A program made the translations under genes and the position numbers. Below are positions 33,761 through 47,516 of a DNA stretch of 64,000 nucleotides, piece after piece. Origin of the DNA: Homalodisca vitripennis (taxonomy: Eukaryota > Arthropoda > Insecta > Hemiptera > Cicadellidae); the NCBI RefSeq assembly GCF_021130785.1, contig NC_060213.1, forward strand, positions 99,998,501 to 100,062,500, given 5' to 3'. Positions within the stretch are counted from its first letter, which is position 1. The number at the start of each line of letters is the position of its first letter. Under the pieces are notes generated by a model that made no database searches, was not told where the DNA came from, and saw only the letters and a program-made list of their open reading frames with translations.

Positions 33761-35619
33761 CAATATTGCGATGACATACGTTGAACAGGGTGTTGCCAGA
33801 GGATGAGTTTATGTTTTCCACTTACATTTATAAAAATTTAGTAATTATCCGATGTATCTCGCAATGAAACCATAATATCAGAACGGGTTTTATACATACA
33901 CAGATGAACTTGTAAGAAAAATAAATGTGTACATATTTATGTTATTATCAGAACCGAAACAGCATATCGCCACATAAACTAAGCTGACTAAGTGGTGCAT
34001 ATATAATTTGAGCTAATTTCCACTCTAAATGGTAATGTGGTTGCTTCATTGAATGTGCGACGTTCGCACGATACACCGCATCGCCAAGTATCTCTCATAC
34101 TGACTAATCGTTTACACAAGACTTGGCTATTTACTATTACCCCAGTTTAACTCTTAATGATACTTTTTATCATTAAATGTTTAATTTCTTGTACTATATT
34201 TTATTTGTTTAATTTTATGTACATACCTAATTGATACGAATGCTTATATTTTCTATTCAGCGTATATGACAATATATTTTTCTTTTTTCGAATGCTAATA
34301 TCATATCTTTATTTTAATTTCTTACAAAAAAATGGAGATGCAAATTTTTTTTGTAAGAAGGAAGTTGGTACAGTACAACATCGACGGTACTGATAATAAG
34401 TGCAGTTGTCACAGGTAGAATTTGAATCTGCACTATCTCTAGCTCAGATCTTAAGTGGTTATTTAATATATGGTTATTTAAAAACATTTGAAGCTCAATG
34501 TTTTGTATATATACCCATTTTTTGAGAGCATGTATTAATTTCTCTACACAATCTTACTCACAGCTCAAAAAACCATTATTGCTCAGGGTAAAAATAATGT
34601 ATTCACTTGAAAATAAAAAATAACTAGACGATTTCAGGGGGTCTCTTAAAGTAGCTGTAATATTTTGCTGTTCAGACTCCACTCATTTTTGAAAATAGCT
34701 AAACACTGAAAAACGTATCGACTTACCAAAAGTACACTACTTAATGTATGTAATAACTTTTATAAATTCTACAGAAATGTTTTAAAACACCTATTTATGT
34801 ATAAATTGTCATTCTTATGCAGTGTACTATGATCTATGTCTCGTGGTTTTTATTAATAATAAATTTTCATAGATTAGAATCACGAAAAAGATTTAAAATT
34901 AGAACCACCGAAGTCGTGTAATGGTACCAGTGTGTTGATAAAAGCATGAAAGGAAAATTTTATAGAAGCTAGAATTTTAACTGATTCTTAAAAAGGGGAA
35001 GATATTCTAATTCCTATAACAGATATTATACCATCAAACTTGCCCTTCAATTTCAATCGTCTATAGTACCCTTGGAATTTGTTCTCAATGATAATCAATA
35101 AATCTCAAGGACAGATCGTTAGGGTTGCAGGCCTCAATTTTTAAACTTATTGCCTCTCCCATGGGCAATTGTACGTTGCTTGCTTCCGTGTTTCAAGCGA
35201 AATAATCCTGCAAATTTTCACACAAGAAAGTAAAGCTGTAAATATTGTATGTAAGTCTATTGTATAAAAATATCTACTGCGTACAAGAGGTTATATTAAC
35301 AATCGTTTCAGCAACCGAGAGTTAACTAACTTAATCCATGTTTTGCATCTCGGCCTGCAATAATTACTAAATAAATTTTGTCAAAACCGTGCGAAGGACA
35401 GGTATTCTGTTGGTGGGATACTGTAGAGTACTTCTATTTCCCAAACATTTTACAAAAATTATTTCTAGCAATCACCTAAGATTAGACGTTCGTTGTTAGT
35501 GACAAGTGAATATCAACAAACATTAATTATTACCTGCTAAATGTCTATAAGTTATTATACTTATTATTCATGTCTTTGACATGTGATTAAAGCACATTTA
35601 ATATCTTATGATTAAGCCA
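33761..35619. other. AT-rich non-coding DNA
   Basis: Nothing recognised. Confidence 0.4.
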
Positions 35620-35830
35620 AGCCCATAGAAATAACGGACAATGGAGTGATAAGGGAGTTTTCAAGAGGTGTAGCGTGGAATATTTTTGCAATAGAAATTG
35701 GTCTATCTGTTCATCAGTGACCCTAAGAATGTTCATGCAGAATTTCAGTTGATCGGTTCAGCAGTTTTAAGTGGTTTGGTAAAACACAGAAAGACGCCTT
35801 TGGAGTTGCAACTTTTCATCAAGATTTGCG
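35620..35830 (+). repeat. Relic of an interspersed element
   Basis: CATGCAGAATTTCAGTTGAT followed by CGGTTCAGCAGTTTTAAGTG and AAACACAGAAAGACG is the kind of degraded 'aatttca...atcggttcagcagtttt...acagaaagac' tail seen again and again in arthropod repeats. The class is not determined. Confidence 0.35.
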
Positions 35831-36099
35831 ACTTTTAGTGTGTTGGAAATGGAGTGTGAGCCATTCCTACCATATTTAATAAACAGTTAAGACAATTTAT
35901 ACCATTTATATTTTACAAATATAAAACACATTTAATTTCCTTTATCAAATAGCACCACACCGTTATTATTTAATTTCATAATTTAAGTCTTACCTATTTG
36001 TAAAATTGTACATATTATCTAACGCAACAACATTATAAGTTGGGTAAATAGTGTAAAAATAATTCTGCAACAGTTAATGGACATATTTTTTATACAAGG
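35831..36099. other. AT-rich spacer
   Basis: Nothing recognised. Confidence 0.35.
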
Positions 36100-36290
36100 A
36101 GCACTGCAGTAGCCTATTAACAATCATAACAGGTGGTAGCCCTAACCAAACTACCCGCATGATTGAGCTACAACTGTGAAACAGGTGGTTTGTAAGTGAC
36201 GTCACAACCAGCTGATATACAGCGCGAGTGGAGTTTACTGATGCCTAGCAAGTATTACTACATGCAGTGAGTATTACGGAAAATATACCT
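36100..36290. promoter_or_regulatory. Mixed-composition patch with a CRE-type palindrome
   Basis: GTGACGTCAC (36196-36205) is a perfect 10-bp palindrome containing the TGACGTCA CREB/ATF-type core. AACAGGTGGTA and GAAACAGGTGGTT repeat about 45 bases apart, and GCGCGAGTGGAGT follows. It could be a regulatory element, but no gene is visible nearby. Confidence 0.25.
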
Positions 36291-39200
36291 TCTTGTTGAT
36301 TTCAATGACTCAGCCGAAGATGCGTGTATATTTGTGATAATTTTTTATATTGCTGGAATAACTGACAGATATGGCTATATTAATAAACTAATTACTCTCA
36401 GAAAGTTTGAAAACTATAGATGACAACATAAAATACAGATCGTAAACATTTTATAGGACTGTAAAGACGATTTTAAGTTTTATATGAGATAATTGTATTT
36501 ACTTTCAGAACTGGTTAGTAGTTTTACGATAACCAGCTTGAAGGAGTGATTTTGAGTTCTACAAAGGTTTTAAATTTTCCCTATATTTCCTGAATATAAT
36601 TGTGATCATCTAAATTGCGAACCCCTTCTGCTTTGTTGCACTAGTAATTAAAGTTAGAAAAAATGTGGAAGTCATGATTATTATATTGGTAATGCTGTAA
36701 GTGATATGTTAGGGAATTAAATAAATAAATTCGTGTGAATAAATCGAGGACTTGTGTAATAATACTAAATACTTGTTAAAGTTAAGCAATATTTAGAACA
36801 ATATGGTCGGAAAATTCTACTGTGAAATGTACAATATAAAGGAAGTAAAAATTACAAATTTAATAAAATACATTTAGCGTATTATATATATTTTTCTTAT
36901 GGTTTGTCATACTATAGAATGTAATACTAAGACTTATAATTAATGAACACTATATAGGATTTAATAAATCTTATACACTCAAAAAATATTATTTGGTAAA
37001 GTGAATGATACCAAAATTAATTTTAGGAACCTAAATGTCCAGGAAACGTTTACTCTTTATGGTTTTGCTTGACTCTTAAAAAATCTGGCAATAATTTTTT
37101 ATCTCAACATTTAATTTGTTCACATAAGTTTATTGAAAAAAGAAAGTATCGTATATAATATATTTATGACCTAAACAAGTTTGATTATGCATTAAAATAT
37201 TGCATATGTAATGTAAAGTACTGAAATTATAATATGAAAGAGCAAACATTGAATGCTGCCACAGGCATGGAAAATTCTTGGTATTCAGAAAGAGGTGTAT
37301 CAAAGGTCATAGCCAGAAAATATACGAATCAAATCTTCTGACTTGTTTGTCTGCCAGTTTCTTGAAACTTAGTTAAGAAGAGTATAAAAGCTTGAGATGA
37401 AAGATTGCGGAGAACTTTATATGGCTGCCAATGAAGTTTATTCAGACTGTTAAGAACTCAAGATGAGCTTGGCAAATGATAATTCTATCTACTCTCTTCT
37501 TGATAGTAAATATAAACCAAAGGAACTTGTTTTAAGTCCTGATTAGTTACAAAATGTTTCCAAAATATACCTGATCTGCAATAATCCTGCACTATACAAG
37601 TTTCCATTTAACACGCAGATGATTTTAGTTTAAGGCATGGCCCTGGAAGAAAAAAATCCTTAACAGAAATATTTGGAGGTTTTGCCTTACACATTCTAAA
37701 ATACAAATACATACCTAATCAAATATAAAAATCTTTTAGTCACTAATCTTCTAGTGCTGATAACAAATTTAACGATCCTCTTAATTTTCGTCGATTTTAG
37801 GGAAAAACTGCAATATAAAGAATGATTACAGAAAAATAAAAACTTGGCACAGGATGAAATGTACTGTACAGACAGATTATAAAGTGTGATAAGGATTCCT
37901 GTAATAAAATCTAACTCTAATTTCACTATATGGGAACTCTTATAGGTTACATGCACCTTACAGATTCACTATTTATAGTTCGGAGATGACCAGGTTAAAG
38001 TACGTGTGAACGTAAACAATTCTTTGCATTTTTATAAATCACCACTGTTTTTACATAATAAATTTGTAATTTTTATGGTATATTCCCCCTTACATTGGAA
38101 TGGAAGTAAAATATTCTGGAGAGTGATTTCATTTAAGAAATCGTACCACTCTCCTTCTAGAGAAATTAGGTAACTTTTATCACAACTATCCATATTAAGG
38201 TATATTTTAATCTCAGTTAGTTCTTTTTGAGTAAATGGTTTTCACAAGTGCAGCCTGCACGAAACAAGTTGTAAAAGCGATAATAGTGATAAAAATATAT
38301 ACGAGTGTACAAAAAATAGTGTGGTTATTATCGCAATAATGATAACGATATCTACAGTTATTTAATTGGTAAATAGTAAAATAGTATGTTCTAAACCTTT
38401 CCCTCTTAATCCAAATTACTTTTCTGGAGTTGCAATGAATAAAACCGCATTACGGATCATCAATAAATGCTAGAGGCACTTTTTTGTCAATCATTTTGAT
38501 CGTCTACGATAAACTGTTAATTTTTTGTAGTGGACGTCAATCAAACGAAACTATCTGAAAGCAACATTGCAGCAGGACTGTCAGTAAAGTTGACTGACAG
38601 GAAGGATATGCTTTTGTTTAATCTATTCACATTAAAATTGGGGTCGATTAAAAGTGACAGCCACGATTCAGATGCTAAAGTGATTTCTTAAAGATATTAT
38701 TTGGCATTTTATGGTATAATTAATTTTTAATAATTTTCGTAAAGCCCAACTATTACAAATATTCAATAGATGAGATGTAATATTTAAGGAATATTTTTGG
38801 TACTGTGCGTATCAAAAACGTTAAAACCAGCATGAAAAGAAATCCTCTTGATTGACTGATGAAAACCTATACATTTGGTGAAAGAGAGAATTTAATGACT
38901 TTTAACTATTCAGTTTTTCTTAATAAAAGTATTATTTTATACAAAATTATAATTTATGGTTACATTTGGTATAAATAGAAAACTCATGCATTCTACCCAA
39001 TAGGCTTCCAAAGTCCAATGTTAATCTAATTAAACTTAATACCAGCTGATTGGTTATAATAATTACTTAATGCCTTTGGAAATTATATTGGTACTGTATA
39101 AGCTAACATAATAATTGTCATGATTAGTGTTATTGCCTTTTTAGCATGTCACAGTGTTCTTATAATGCAATAAAAATAAACTCAGTTATATACACAAACT

Positions 39201-42190
39201 CTGTTGACGCTATCGTTCTAAATTGGATCCAACTCATTTATCAGTTCTCAGTCAACTATAGATTATGAAACTTAGTTCCACCTGTATAAAAAAACCATAC
39301 GGTTAAAAGAAAGAGATTGTTTTACGAGCTTTAACCGAACCTTTGCTTATATTTCGTCCAAGTCATCGTGTATGAATACGATAATTCATGGTATACAGCA
39401 TGAGGGAAAGCAACCGGGAACTCTGATCTTTCAAAGCGGAAATGGAATTGTAGGTTTTTTTTATACCTCCCTATTGAAAATACAGTCATCGTGTTAAATT
39501 TCGATAATAATTCCACATTTCCATCTCAAAAGACTTAAAAGTCCAGGCTTTCCATTAAGGATTTATTAGGAGTTTTTCTTAAAAGGTGAGGATTGGGTTT
39601 GGAATATAAGAGGTGGTAAGAGTGTTTCCAAGAATTTTTCATTTATGTATTCATACAGTCGATAGCCGCCGAGGGAAGATAACTTTATTATTGACAATGA
39701 GAATCGTATAACCATAACGATTTCCAAACATGTCTATACACAGAAACTTGTAGCGTCTAACATAAATTTAAACATGTCATGAGCCAATAAAGAATAATTT
39801 ATTCCCTATTGGTTGGAATTATGATTGCAGAAGAAAATAAACATCGCAATTATTGCTGATAAGCTTCAAGCGTTTCTAAAATTAGTTACTTACGCCCATT
39901 GACTTTAGTGAACGCTTTTCCTTCTCGATCCACTAATGATCCTTCTTAGAAGGTCTTGTTTAGTTTACAAGTAAACCTTGAAGATCAAATTCAGTAAATT
40001 GATAATAAAGGCTAGAAACATAGTTGAAAACTGTGATTTAGTAGAAAGTATTTTGTAGTGAGTCAACATGTCCGTATAAATGTTTTTCGCACATTATGTC
40101 GAGAACGTATTGAAGTACGAGTACAAAAGTACATAGGGGAGATTTTGCACCAATATTGGTCTATTGAGTAGGTTCTATAACAATATTGAGCGGTACTCAT
40201 ATGGCACATATGATAAGCTCTGAATCGGGATGATAAGGCAACCGGAAATAGCTTAGACCGGAAGAAGATTACAAGAGCCGGAAATACACGTTTTTTTACA
40301 GAAGATGGTCTCTTATATGTACTGATGTATATATTTTTTAAAGGGATGACAAGTCAACAACTCATCTATAGGCCCAGGTAGTTTAAACGTGCCTGATGCA
40401 GACGATAAATGTATTCTTATCAGATATAGTATGCATATATTTTCTTGATCGGGTCAAAAAATTAATTACTTAGCTTTAGCATTAGAAATTTAATTTATTC
40501 AAACTATACCCTCAAACACGATATGAAAAACAGACCCGGGTTGCTTACCTTTACAAAGCCTGATAGAGGAAAAATAGGCGTACACCTACATCACTTAAAG
40601 GAAGAAAAGCTTTATGAATACATTTATATAATCTATAGAATATAAAAAAAACCGTACTTACAACAAACGTTATCTTTAATTACTCAATAGTATATACTGG
40701 TCCAACCAACCTTTCTAGTTGATAAAGATTAAAATCTGCAGAATGAAAAAAGTAACGGATTGAAGGCCAAAAAGACTGCAATTTCTTCCTAGTGACTGTC
40801 CTAGATAACTGCAGAGAGTTGTCACAGCGCATCACAGCTGGACTTGGGTCGCCTCTCTGTCGAGATTGATTTCTCTTTGTGAGGTGGTTATTGCGATTCG
40901 ATACCAGACTACACGTCATTGGTCCCTTTTTATTAATGCTGTGTTTGATTGAACTCTGGTGATTATATTAATGAGTTGTTCAACTTTGTGAACATTAATC
41001 TCGATTTATGTTTGTATATTTAAAGCATCCAGCGAATTAAGTTTTAGAAATAAGTATACATTTTTCTTGTAGCTGTGCACCCATTCTTATATAAATTTGG
41101 CAGTAATATTTTATAATCTTCAAGTGTAGTCCTACTTTTAAAATTGAGAATAAACCTTACTGTATTTACTAAATACATCACTTGATACTGATTTAAAAGC
41201 AAATAAATTTGTATAGGAAGTAATAAACACACCAGCTGCTGTGGGAATAATTTGGAGCTTAAAGCTAATTGGAAAGGCATAAATATTTATTTTATAATGC
41301 TGCTCCATTTTAATACACTGGATTAGAATTTAACTGGCCCCGGGAGTGTAATAAGCGTTTCCTGAACCGACTTCCTCAATTTTACAAATCAAACTGAACC
41401 TCCCTGGAGGGGTATTAGATATGAATGAATCAGAACGTCAGTCAGCACAGAAAGTATGCTGCAATCGTGCTGCTGCATAGCCAAGTACGATATGAATGGA
41501 ACTTATAGGCATGTGAATATGAAGTAGGATAGTCTACATTTGATGGCCTTCCATGATACTTAAATTTTTATTTGCTAAATATACTTGATTTCTTGAATCA
41601 TTGTAATAGTTTAAAGTACTTTATTATGTAAGTAGACTAAATGTTCTGGAAATAATGCCAAATTTGGGTACATTTTGTAGTCTTAGGTGAGGCCACTCAC
41701 AAAATAATTAATTTTTGCTTGTCTATTTTATTTTGCTGTTTGTCGTAGTGAACGAAAATGATAGAATTATATGTAGTTTGATATACTTAGTTTAACAGTT
41801 TTTTACCCTTAGATATAAATATGCCTCAAACTTATAATGGGGAGGGTCATTCCATAAATAATATATAATCATTAAATACTGCTTACGTTCATTTTCCTTC
41901 ATTGTCTCTACACATTACCCTTACTTCTCAATGACTGAAACCTAATATGTCAAGAGCTTGATATCTCTGTTTAATATGTCATGTTTTCATCTGATGAATT
42001 AATTGAGTAATTTGTGGCAGCGTAGATGAATCATGAAGTATTCATAGTGCTCTTGCTTTTTCGTGCTCTTGGCATGAGCTTGCAACTTGCATCCCGTGGA
42101 GTGAAAACAGTTGAGCTTATTTTTCCTGACTTGACTCCAAGCAGGATTCGTGTATAATTAACCCCTTTCATTTCTCCTTTTCCCTCTATT
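36291..42190. other. Long AT-rich stretch
   Basis: No supported gene. A small GC-richer patch with a CCTCCCTGGAGGGG hairpin at 41400-41416 is the only irregularity noted. Confidence 0.4.
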
Positions 42191-42330
42191 TTCTGTCTGA
42201 AAGAATGTGCGCCTGAAAAAGAGGATAGGTTTCAATAATCGAAACGTTGGGCTAAAGATTTTGTAATATTTAACACGCTTTTAACCCTTCCATTGCCATT
42301 AAACAACTTTAAACAAAGAACTGTGACTTA
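42191..42330 (+). repeat. Probable retroelement 3'-end relic
   Basis: GTGCGCCTGAAAAAGAGGAT, then GGTTTCAATAATCGAAACGTTGGGC, has the CCTGAAGA-like motif, TTTC/GAAA hairpin and CGAAACGTTGG wording seen at the 3' ends of some Penelope-like and other non-LTR elements. It resembles the tail of the Penelope-like fragment near 25.3 kb in layout, not in detail. Confidence 0.3.
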
Positions 42331-43470
42331 TTGACAATGCGCTCAGACTAAGACGTGTTGAGCGATATAACTTAAAGATTATTTACGTGGAATTGATTTA
42401 ACGAATTGTACACATAAATAATAAACAGAAATCATTGTACAACTCGAACTAACACTCAATCATTTTTAAATCTCAATTTACAAACTTAGAATAGCACATA
42501 ATGGATCACTTCAAATATTATAAAGGTTACATCTCAAAACGAATGTAGGAAATGTTACAACCATTAACTCCAATGAAGATGCAACCTAGCTTAAGTTTAA
42601 AAAAAACATGTTTAAAGAGGAGTTCGTGCAGTTGATGATCTTGCAAAAGTTTCCTCAGTAAAGTTTTTAAAGCACAAAAGTGTTGCCCAAGTTTGTTTGG
42701 CCGTGGGAATCTCTTTTTCTGCTAAAACTTTCATTAAAACATCGCACTGTGCAACTGTCATAATTTTATTTCTAAGATTAGCTATTATATTTGGCCGATT
42801 TTTAAACTTAATGGAGAAATACAATTACAAAATTTATTTAGTGTGTTAATAATTGTTCAAAGGTCTAAAGTTCTTATTAAAATAGCTCTTCCTTTTGAGA
42901 AGCAAAAACTAAATGAATCCCTTATCTTCATAGCCTATTGATTATAATAAAGTGAGTTTTTAAAAGGGAAAATATACACTATAGGAGAGCAAAGTTAACA
43001 GAAAGGTGTTGGGAAGTAATTAAAAGTGTGTTGACCAACAAGAGATGTAGGATTAAGAGTGAAGTGATGGAACCTCTCTCTTCAAATAAACTCACTAAAG
43101 CCCACTTGTACGGCCTTCGTTCAACACTTCTTTTTCAAATTAAAGTAAAAACAACAAACTTGATCAACAACGTTATTTCTGTTTTGGAAGTAAATTTAAC
43201 CTTACAACCTAATTTTATAGTAATGTTAGATAGCCTTACATAGGCTATCAAGAGTGTAAGGTTAAGTTAATTTAAAAGCATAAAAGTTTCTTTTAATTCA
43301 TTTATATAAAGAACAATTAAATTACTCTTGGATGTTATTAAAGAACAAGCCGAAATACAGGAGTTGTAAGTATTAAATAAATCGGTGTTTATTGGTTGTT
43401 TTGTACCTGAGAGTCGGCTACTAGTGACACAACCTATAGATTTACCCCATAAGAACAATCCTCATGCACC
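42331..43470. other. AT-rich DNA
   Basis: A 70-codon minus-strand frame at 42612-42824 has some protein-like wording (TAKQTWATLLCFKNFTEETF) but no domain or splice context, so it is not called. Confidence 0.3.
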
Positions 43471-43990
43471 TTTACGACCTTATTTTTTAGTTTAGTCGAT
43501 CCATGGTCAAATGGATGGTCTAAAAGGAAAGTTAATAAGTAGAAAAACCAATTATTTTCTAGGTACCGTGGTACCTGTTAGTATAAACGGTAAAAGTCTC
43601 AACCCTATAGGAGGAGGGGAAAGGGGGTTCAAAGATTCCTTTTTTAGTTTCTCACCTATAGGTAGGGGTTAGTACTTCAAACATTTTACACCTACATAAA
43701 GTAGAGTAAATAACATCAGACGTCAATCGATCAGTCAATCAAACCCCTAGCTTTCTGTTCATGACTGAAGTTTAACTACTATCATTTATAAGGAGTATAC
43801 AGTGTACAGATATATATATATATATTACTTATACTTATATATATATATATATATATATAGAGGCGATAAACTAAAAAAGGATCCTATCACTTCCTTCCCT
43901 CGCAATCACCTCTAGGGTTGAGGACTCTTCCTATTTCAAGATCCCTCATTTGGCCATTCATTGACTAGACTAAAAAATAAGGTCGTAAAA
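43471..43990. mobile_element. MITE-like element with long imperfect inverted arms
   Basis: The left end TTTACGACCTTATTTTTTAG (43471-43490) is matched by the reverse complement of the right end (43971-43990). Pairing continues through GTCAAATGG / CCATTTGGCC-type blocks, CTCAACCCTATAGG (about 43598) against CCTCTAGGGTTGAGG (about 43910), and TCCTTTTTTAGTTT (about 43640) against AAACTAAAAAAGGA (about 43869). Arms are about 130-190 bp with an insertion in the left one. The centre holds a TA microsatellite. There is no coding capacity and I found no clear target duplication. A transcript would form a long hairpin. Confidence 0.7.
43810..43860. repeat. (TA)n tracts at the MITE centre
   Basis: Two TA runs are separated by TTACTTATACT. 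Confidence 0.85.
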
Positions 43991-46900
43991 TTACACGAAG
44001 TTTACCATTGTTTTTATGCAGCAACAATAAGGATTAATATCATTATTTCTATTCATTTGTATTTCTTGTAATGTTTTTTTTAATATTAAAACGATTATGT
44101 TCAAGGTACGGATTTTTTTCCCTAAAAACAAGGGCTACTTTAAAACACCCACAGGGCTAAAATTTACATCTCTTTCCAGCAATACCATTAGTTATGTTGT
44201 AATAATACAGAAGAAACTAGTTCGCAGACAATTTTGTTGCGTAACATCAATAAAATAGTAACTTTCAAAGTACATTCACCTTGGAAAGAAGTATTTATAG
44301 TCAAATTTTAATCAATTTGGAAATATTAGCAACCATAAGTAACCCAATGATGTTGATTACTGCTGATTGAAATAAACGAGTTTCGATAGAAAAAAACTGA
44401 GAAATATTGCTAATGTGCCGCTGCTATTGAATTTTAAAATATATTTATCTGTCACGATAGCGCCACTGCCAAGGCCGAAAGTTGATATATGGATTGAGGA
44501 GACGCGGCTCTGGATGGCCGCCAACTCTTGGCCTGATTGAAACTGATGGATGGTCCTTATTTCATATTTCCTGATTCACCAGTATAGTAAGTGGATTCTA
44601 TGAGTATAAAGAAGAATAAAAAAATCCTTACAGCCTTATATATAGAAGTGGTTGCAATTATAGTTTTAGGCATTTTTAATAAGAAAGCTTGGGGTACACT
44701 TTTCATCAAAATTAGAAGATTTTTGGAAATCTTATTTTCTTATATAAATGCTTTGGGTGACAAATTTGATACCCATTATATGTTAAAAGGTCTTCATTAG
44801 AGTCTTTGAAAACATTGCAAATCGTTTTGAGAGATAATTTATGCGGGTAGTCTTTAAATAGTGTCACGCATAAATGGGATACGCTAGTTAAGGTGGTATT
44901 ATTCAGTAATTGGTTTATCAGCCTACGAGGAGTTTTAGGAATTTGAAGTAAGAACTTAAGGTAATTTGGTATCCAGCCAAAAGAAACAAACTGCTAAAGA
45001 TTTTATGGAATGTAATTTAGGAAAGAAATAAGTGTTAAGTAGAATATCACTTAAGGAATATGAACTGTTGTATAAATGTCATTCCGTTGAGTAATATTTC
45101 ATATAAATGCTTTAAACACGTTATACTCTTATCTTGAACAATTTTCTGGGGTTCGGATTGCAGTAAAGCCCCAAAATACAACTCTTAGTGGAATGATACA
45201 CATTTTTCAATAATTTTCTTGTCTTCAGAAAGTTTTTATTTTGGCATCTCAACATATCTTAGCCAAGGTTGTTAGTGATTAAAACAGTACTTTTAAAAGA
45301 ATGAGCAGCAAAAATTGTTCAATTTAGTAAAATTAAAGCCACACCATTACACAATCTAAGATAACAATTTCCTCTCCCAAGATCAGCCTCAAAGTAAAAG
45401 TAATTTGTTTAAATAGTAAATGCAAATTTACAAAACTTGTTCGTACGAAACGTAAGATAAAAATACTTATAATAAAAACTAAAATGAAATGTTTTGAATT
45501 AGTTTGTATCCAATTTGATTATAAAGTAATAGTTATAACAGTATTAAAGTATGAGTTGCTTTCAACGACGATAACAAATAGTATGAAAATTTAAAACACA
45601 AAATATATGAAATAAGCTGAAATTCTATATTAATTAACTATAATAGAAGAAAATCTGAGTACATAAACAGAGAAAAATACAAATAATGAACGTTGCAGTA
45701 ACAAAAAAGATGTATTCAGTACAAAGGTAGATCAGCAATCCAAGATAAGGCTCTTCTCCGAAGTACTCCATCTGTGTGACATTTCCCAATGTCATCGGCT
45801 GGGCACTGTGCTGTGATATTCATAAGTTGACCGGTGGTGGTGGTTTTGATTGAAAAATATCGAGAAATCAACTGAGAATATTCACATTTATCAAAAACGT
45901 TTACCAAAACTTTGAGCTAAGTTATATTACATTACCACATTAAGTGTTGAACATTAAAATGATGTTTAATTTACTTCAACTATCTCTCTAGTTTCGTAAA
46001 ACGTTCTTTGTGTAAATTTGTTTTTGAAGATGGTTAACCTGAAAGGGTAACATTATTTCAGACATTTGGCAACATTATATGCAACAAACACAGAAAAGTA
46101 CGTTTCAAGGTTTGGGATGCATCCTCTACATCAAAATGTCAAATAAAATATTAAGGCATAAATATTAAGCATGCACGGAAAGTTAAATAAATGTATGAAA
46201 TATGTGACGATAAACTCACCAGAACCATTGATAACAACTCAAATATTGTTCGTCTCAAAAATTCGAGCATATTTCCTGTAAGTACAAAGTAGCCATAGAA
46301 ATGGATACTAATTCATCATGTTCATGCTAGTTGATTGAAATTAGATGAATATAAAAGATTCTAATCCTAGTTTTCTATTAAATTACTTAACATATTATAT
46401 TGAAGGTAAATATTCAAAATACTATTATTCTGTCTCTAGTGGTTAGGAATACTATTTTTAGCTAACCTCACAACTAAATAAAATCTGAAGTCAACCTTCT
46501 AAGTACAAAGCCTTGTTGTGTACACATCTGTCACTTTCAGAGATTCATGTTCGTAATGTTCTTTATAATTTGTAATTTTGCTCTTTTATAACTTCAACTG
46601 CTTAGTAATGTCATAGAGTAAGCTTTACGACACTCAAATGTTTACGCCAGTGAGTTGGGTCAGTGCAGAACTTTCTTGACACTAATATCAAACAAAGTTA
46701 TTGCTGGAAACATTCTAGAATTATTGCAGTACTTCTTGGAGAAGTAACTAACTTACAATTTTGAGTAGAAGTGTCGTTAGTATGTATATCAGAATTTTAA
46801 ATGCAATTATTTTCCAATGTGTATATGTTAAAAATACCAGGGTAGTTAATACCTTACAATGTTAAAAAAAGGTTTATCAACTAATTTGATCGAGAATGTA

Positions 46901-47455
46901 ACAACATTATTTCATGTTGAAGTATCATAAGCTAGTTAATAGAATACATTTTTATAAACACTTTTTAATAACCATTCAAGACTATTTAATGACAGGTTTT
47001 GAGTAGTATTAAACTCTAAAATCAATATTAGATTAATATTGGTCAATATAATATTAGTTATTTATTTGTTTAAACACGCCAGACGTCAATGAAGGGGTGA
47101 ATAGGAGATTTATTATGTGTAGATTTGTATATAATCTTATTTGTATATAAAGTTCTTTCTTCCTTCATTCTTTCGGCTATATAACCATTACAATGCATTG
47201 AATTATTAAAAAGAAATCAGGAAATTAAGGGTCCTGTAGTTCCAAACCATTTAAGTACTAAACCAATTCTACTTACTATCAAATTTGGAATCCTGGAATA
47301 TAAAAATATAAAAATATAAAATTTTCAAATTTTTAACTGATGCCTCCTGACCGATCTAAAAAGTATAGTGTTCAAAAATTTTACTATAAGAGAGACGAGG
47401 CCACACGTTACTATTAAAATACTATTAAGTTGAAATACAGTTCTTTTGTATTTAG

Positions 47456-47458
<3 letters not shown>
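43991..47458. other. AT-rich DNA, one weak exon-like frame
   Basis: 44455-44560 is a GC-richer patch of unknown origin. 45716-45907 minus is open and includes ITAQCPADDIGKCHTDGVLR; it reads like protein but has no recognised domain, so it is mentioned only. Confidence 0.3.

Positions 47459-47513
<55 letters not shown>
47459..47513. repeat. (TA)n microsatellite
   Basis: About 27 uninterrupted TA dinucleotides. Confidence 0.95.

Positions 47514-47516
<3 letters not shown>

Noticed and set aside
42612..42824. Minus-strand frame containing TAKQTWATLLCFKNFTEETF
   Set aside because: No domain, no splice context and no repeat elsewhere in the window.
45716..45907. Minus-strand frame containing ITAQCPADDIGKCHTDGVLR
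   Set aside because: It reads like protein but I recognise no family and see no clear acceptor or donor; kept only as a note.
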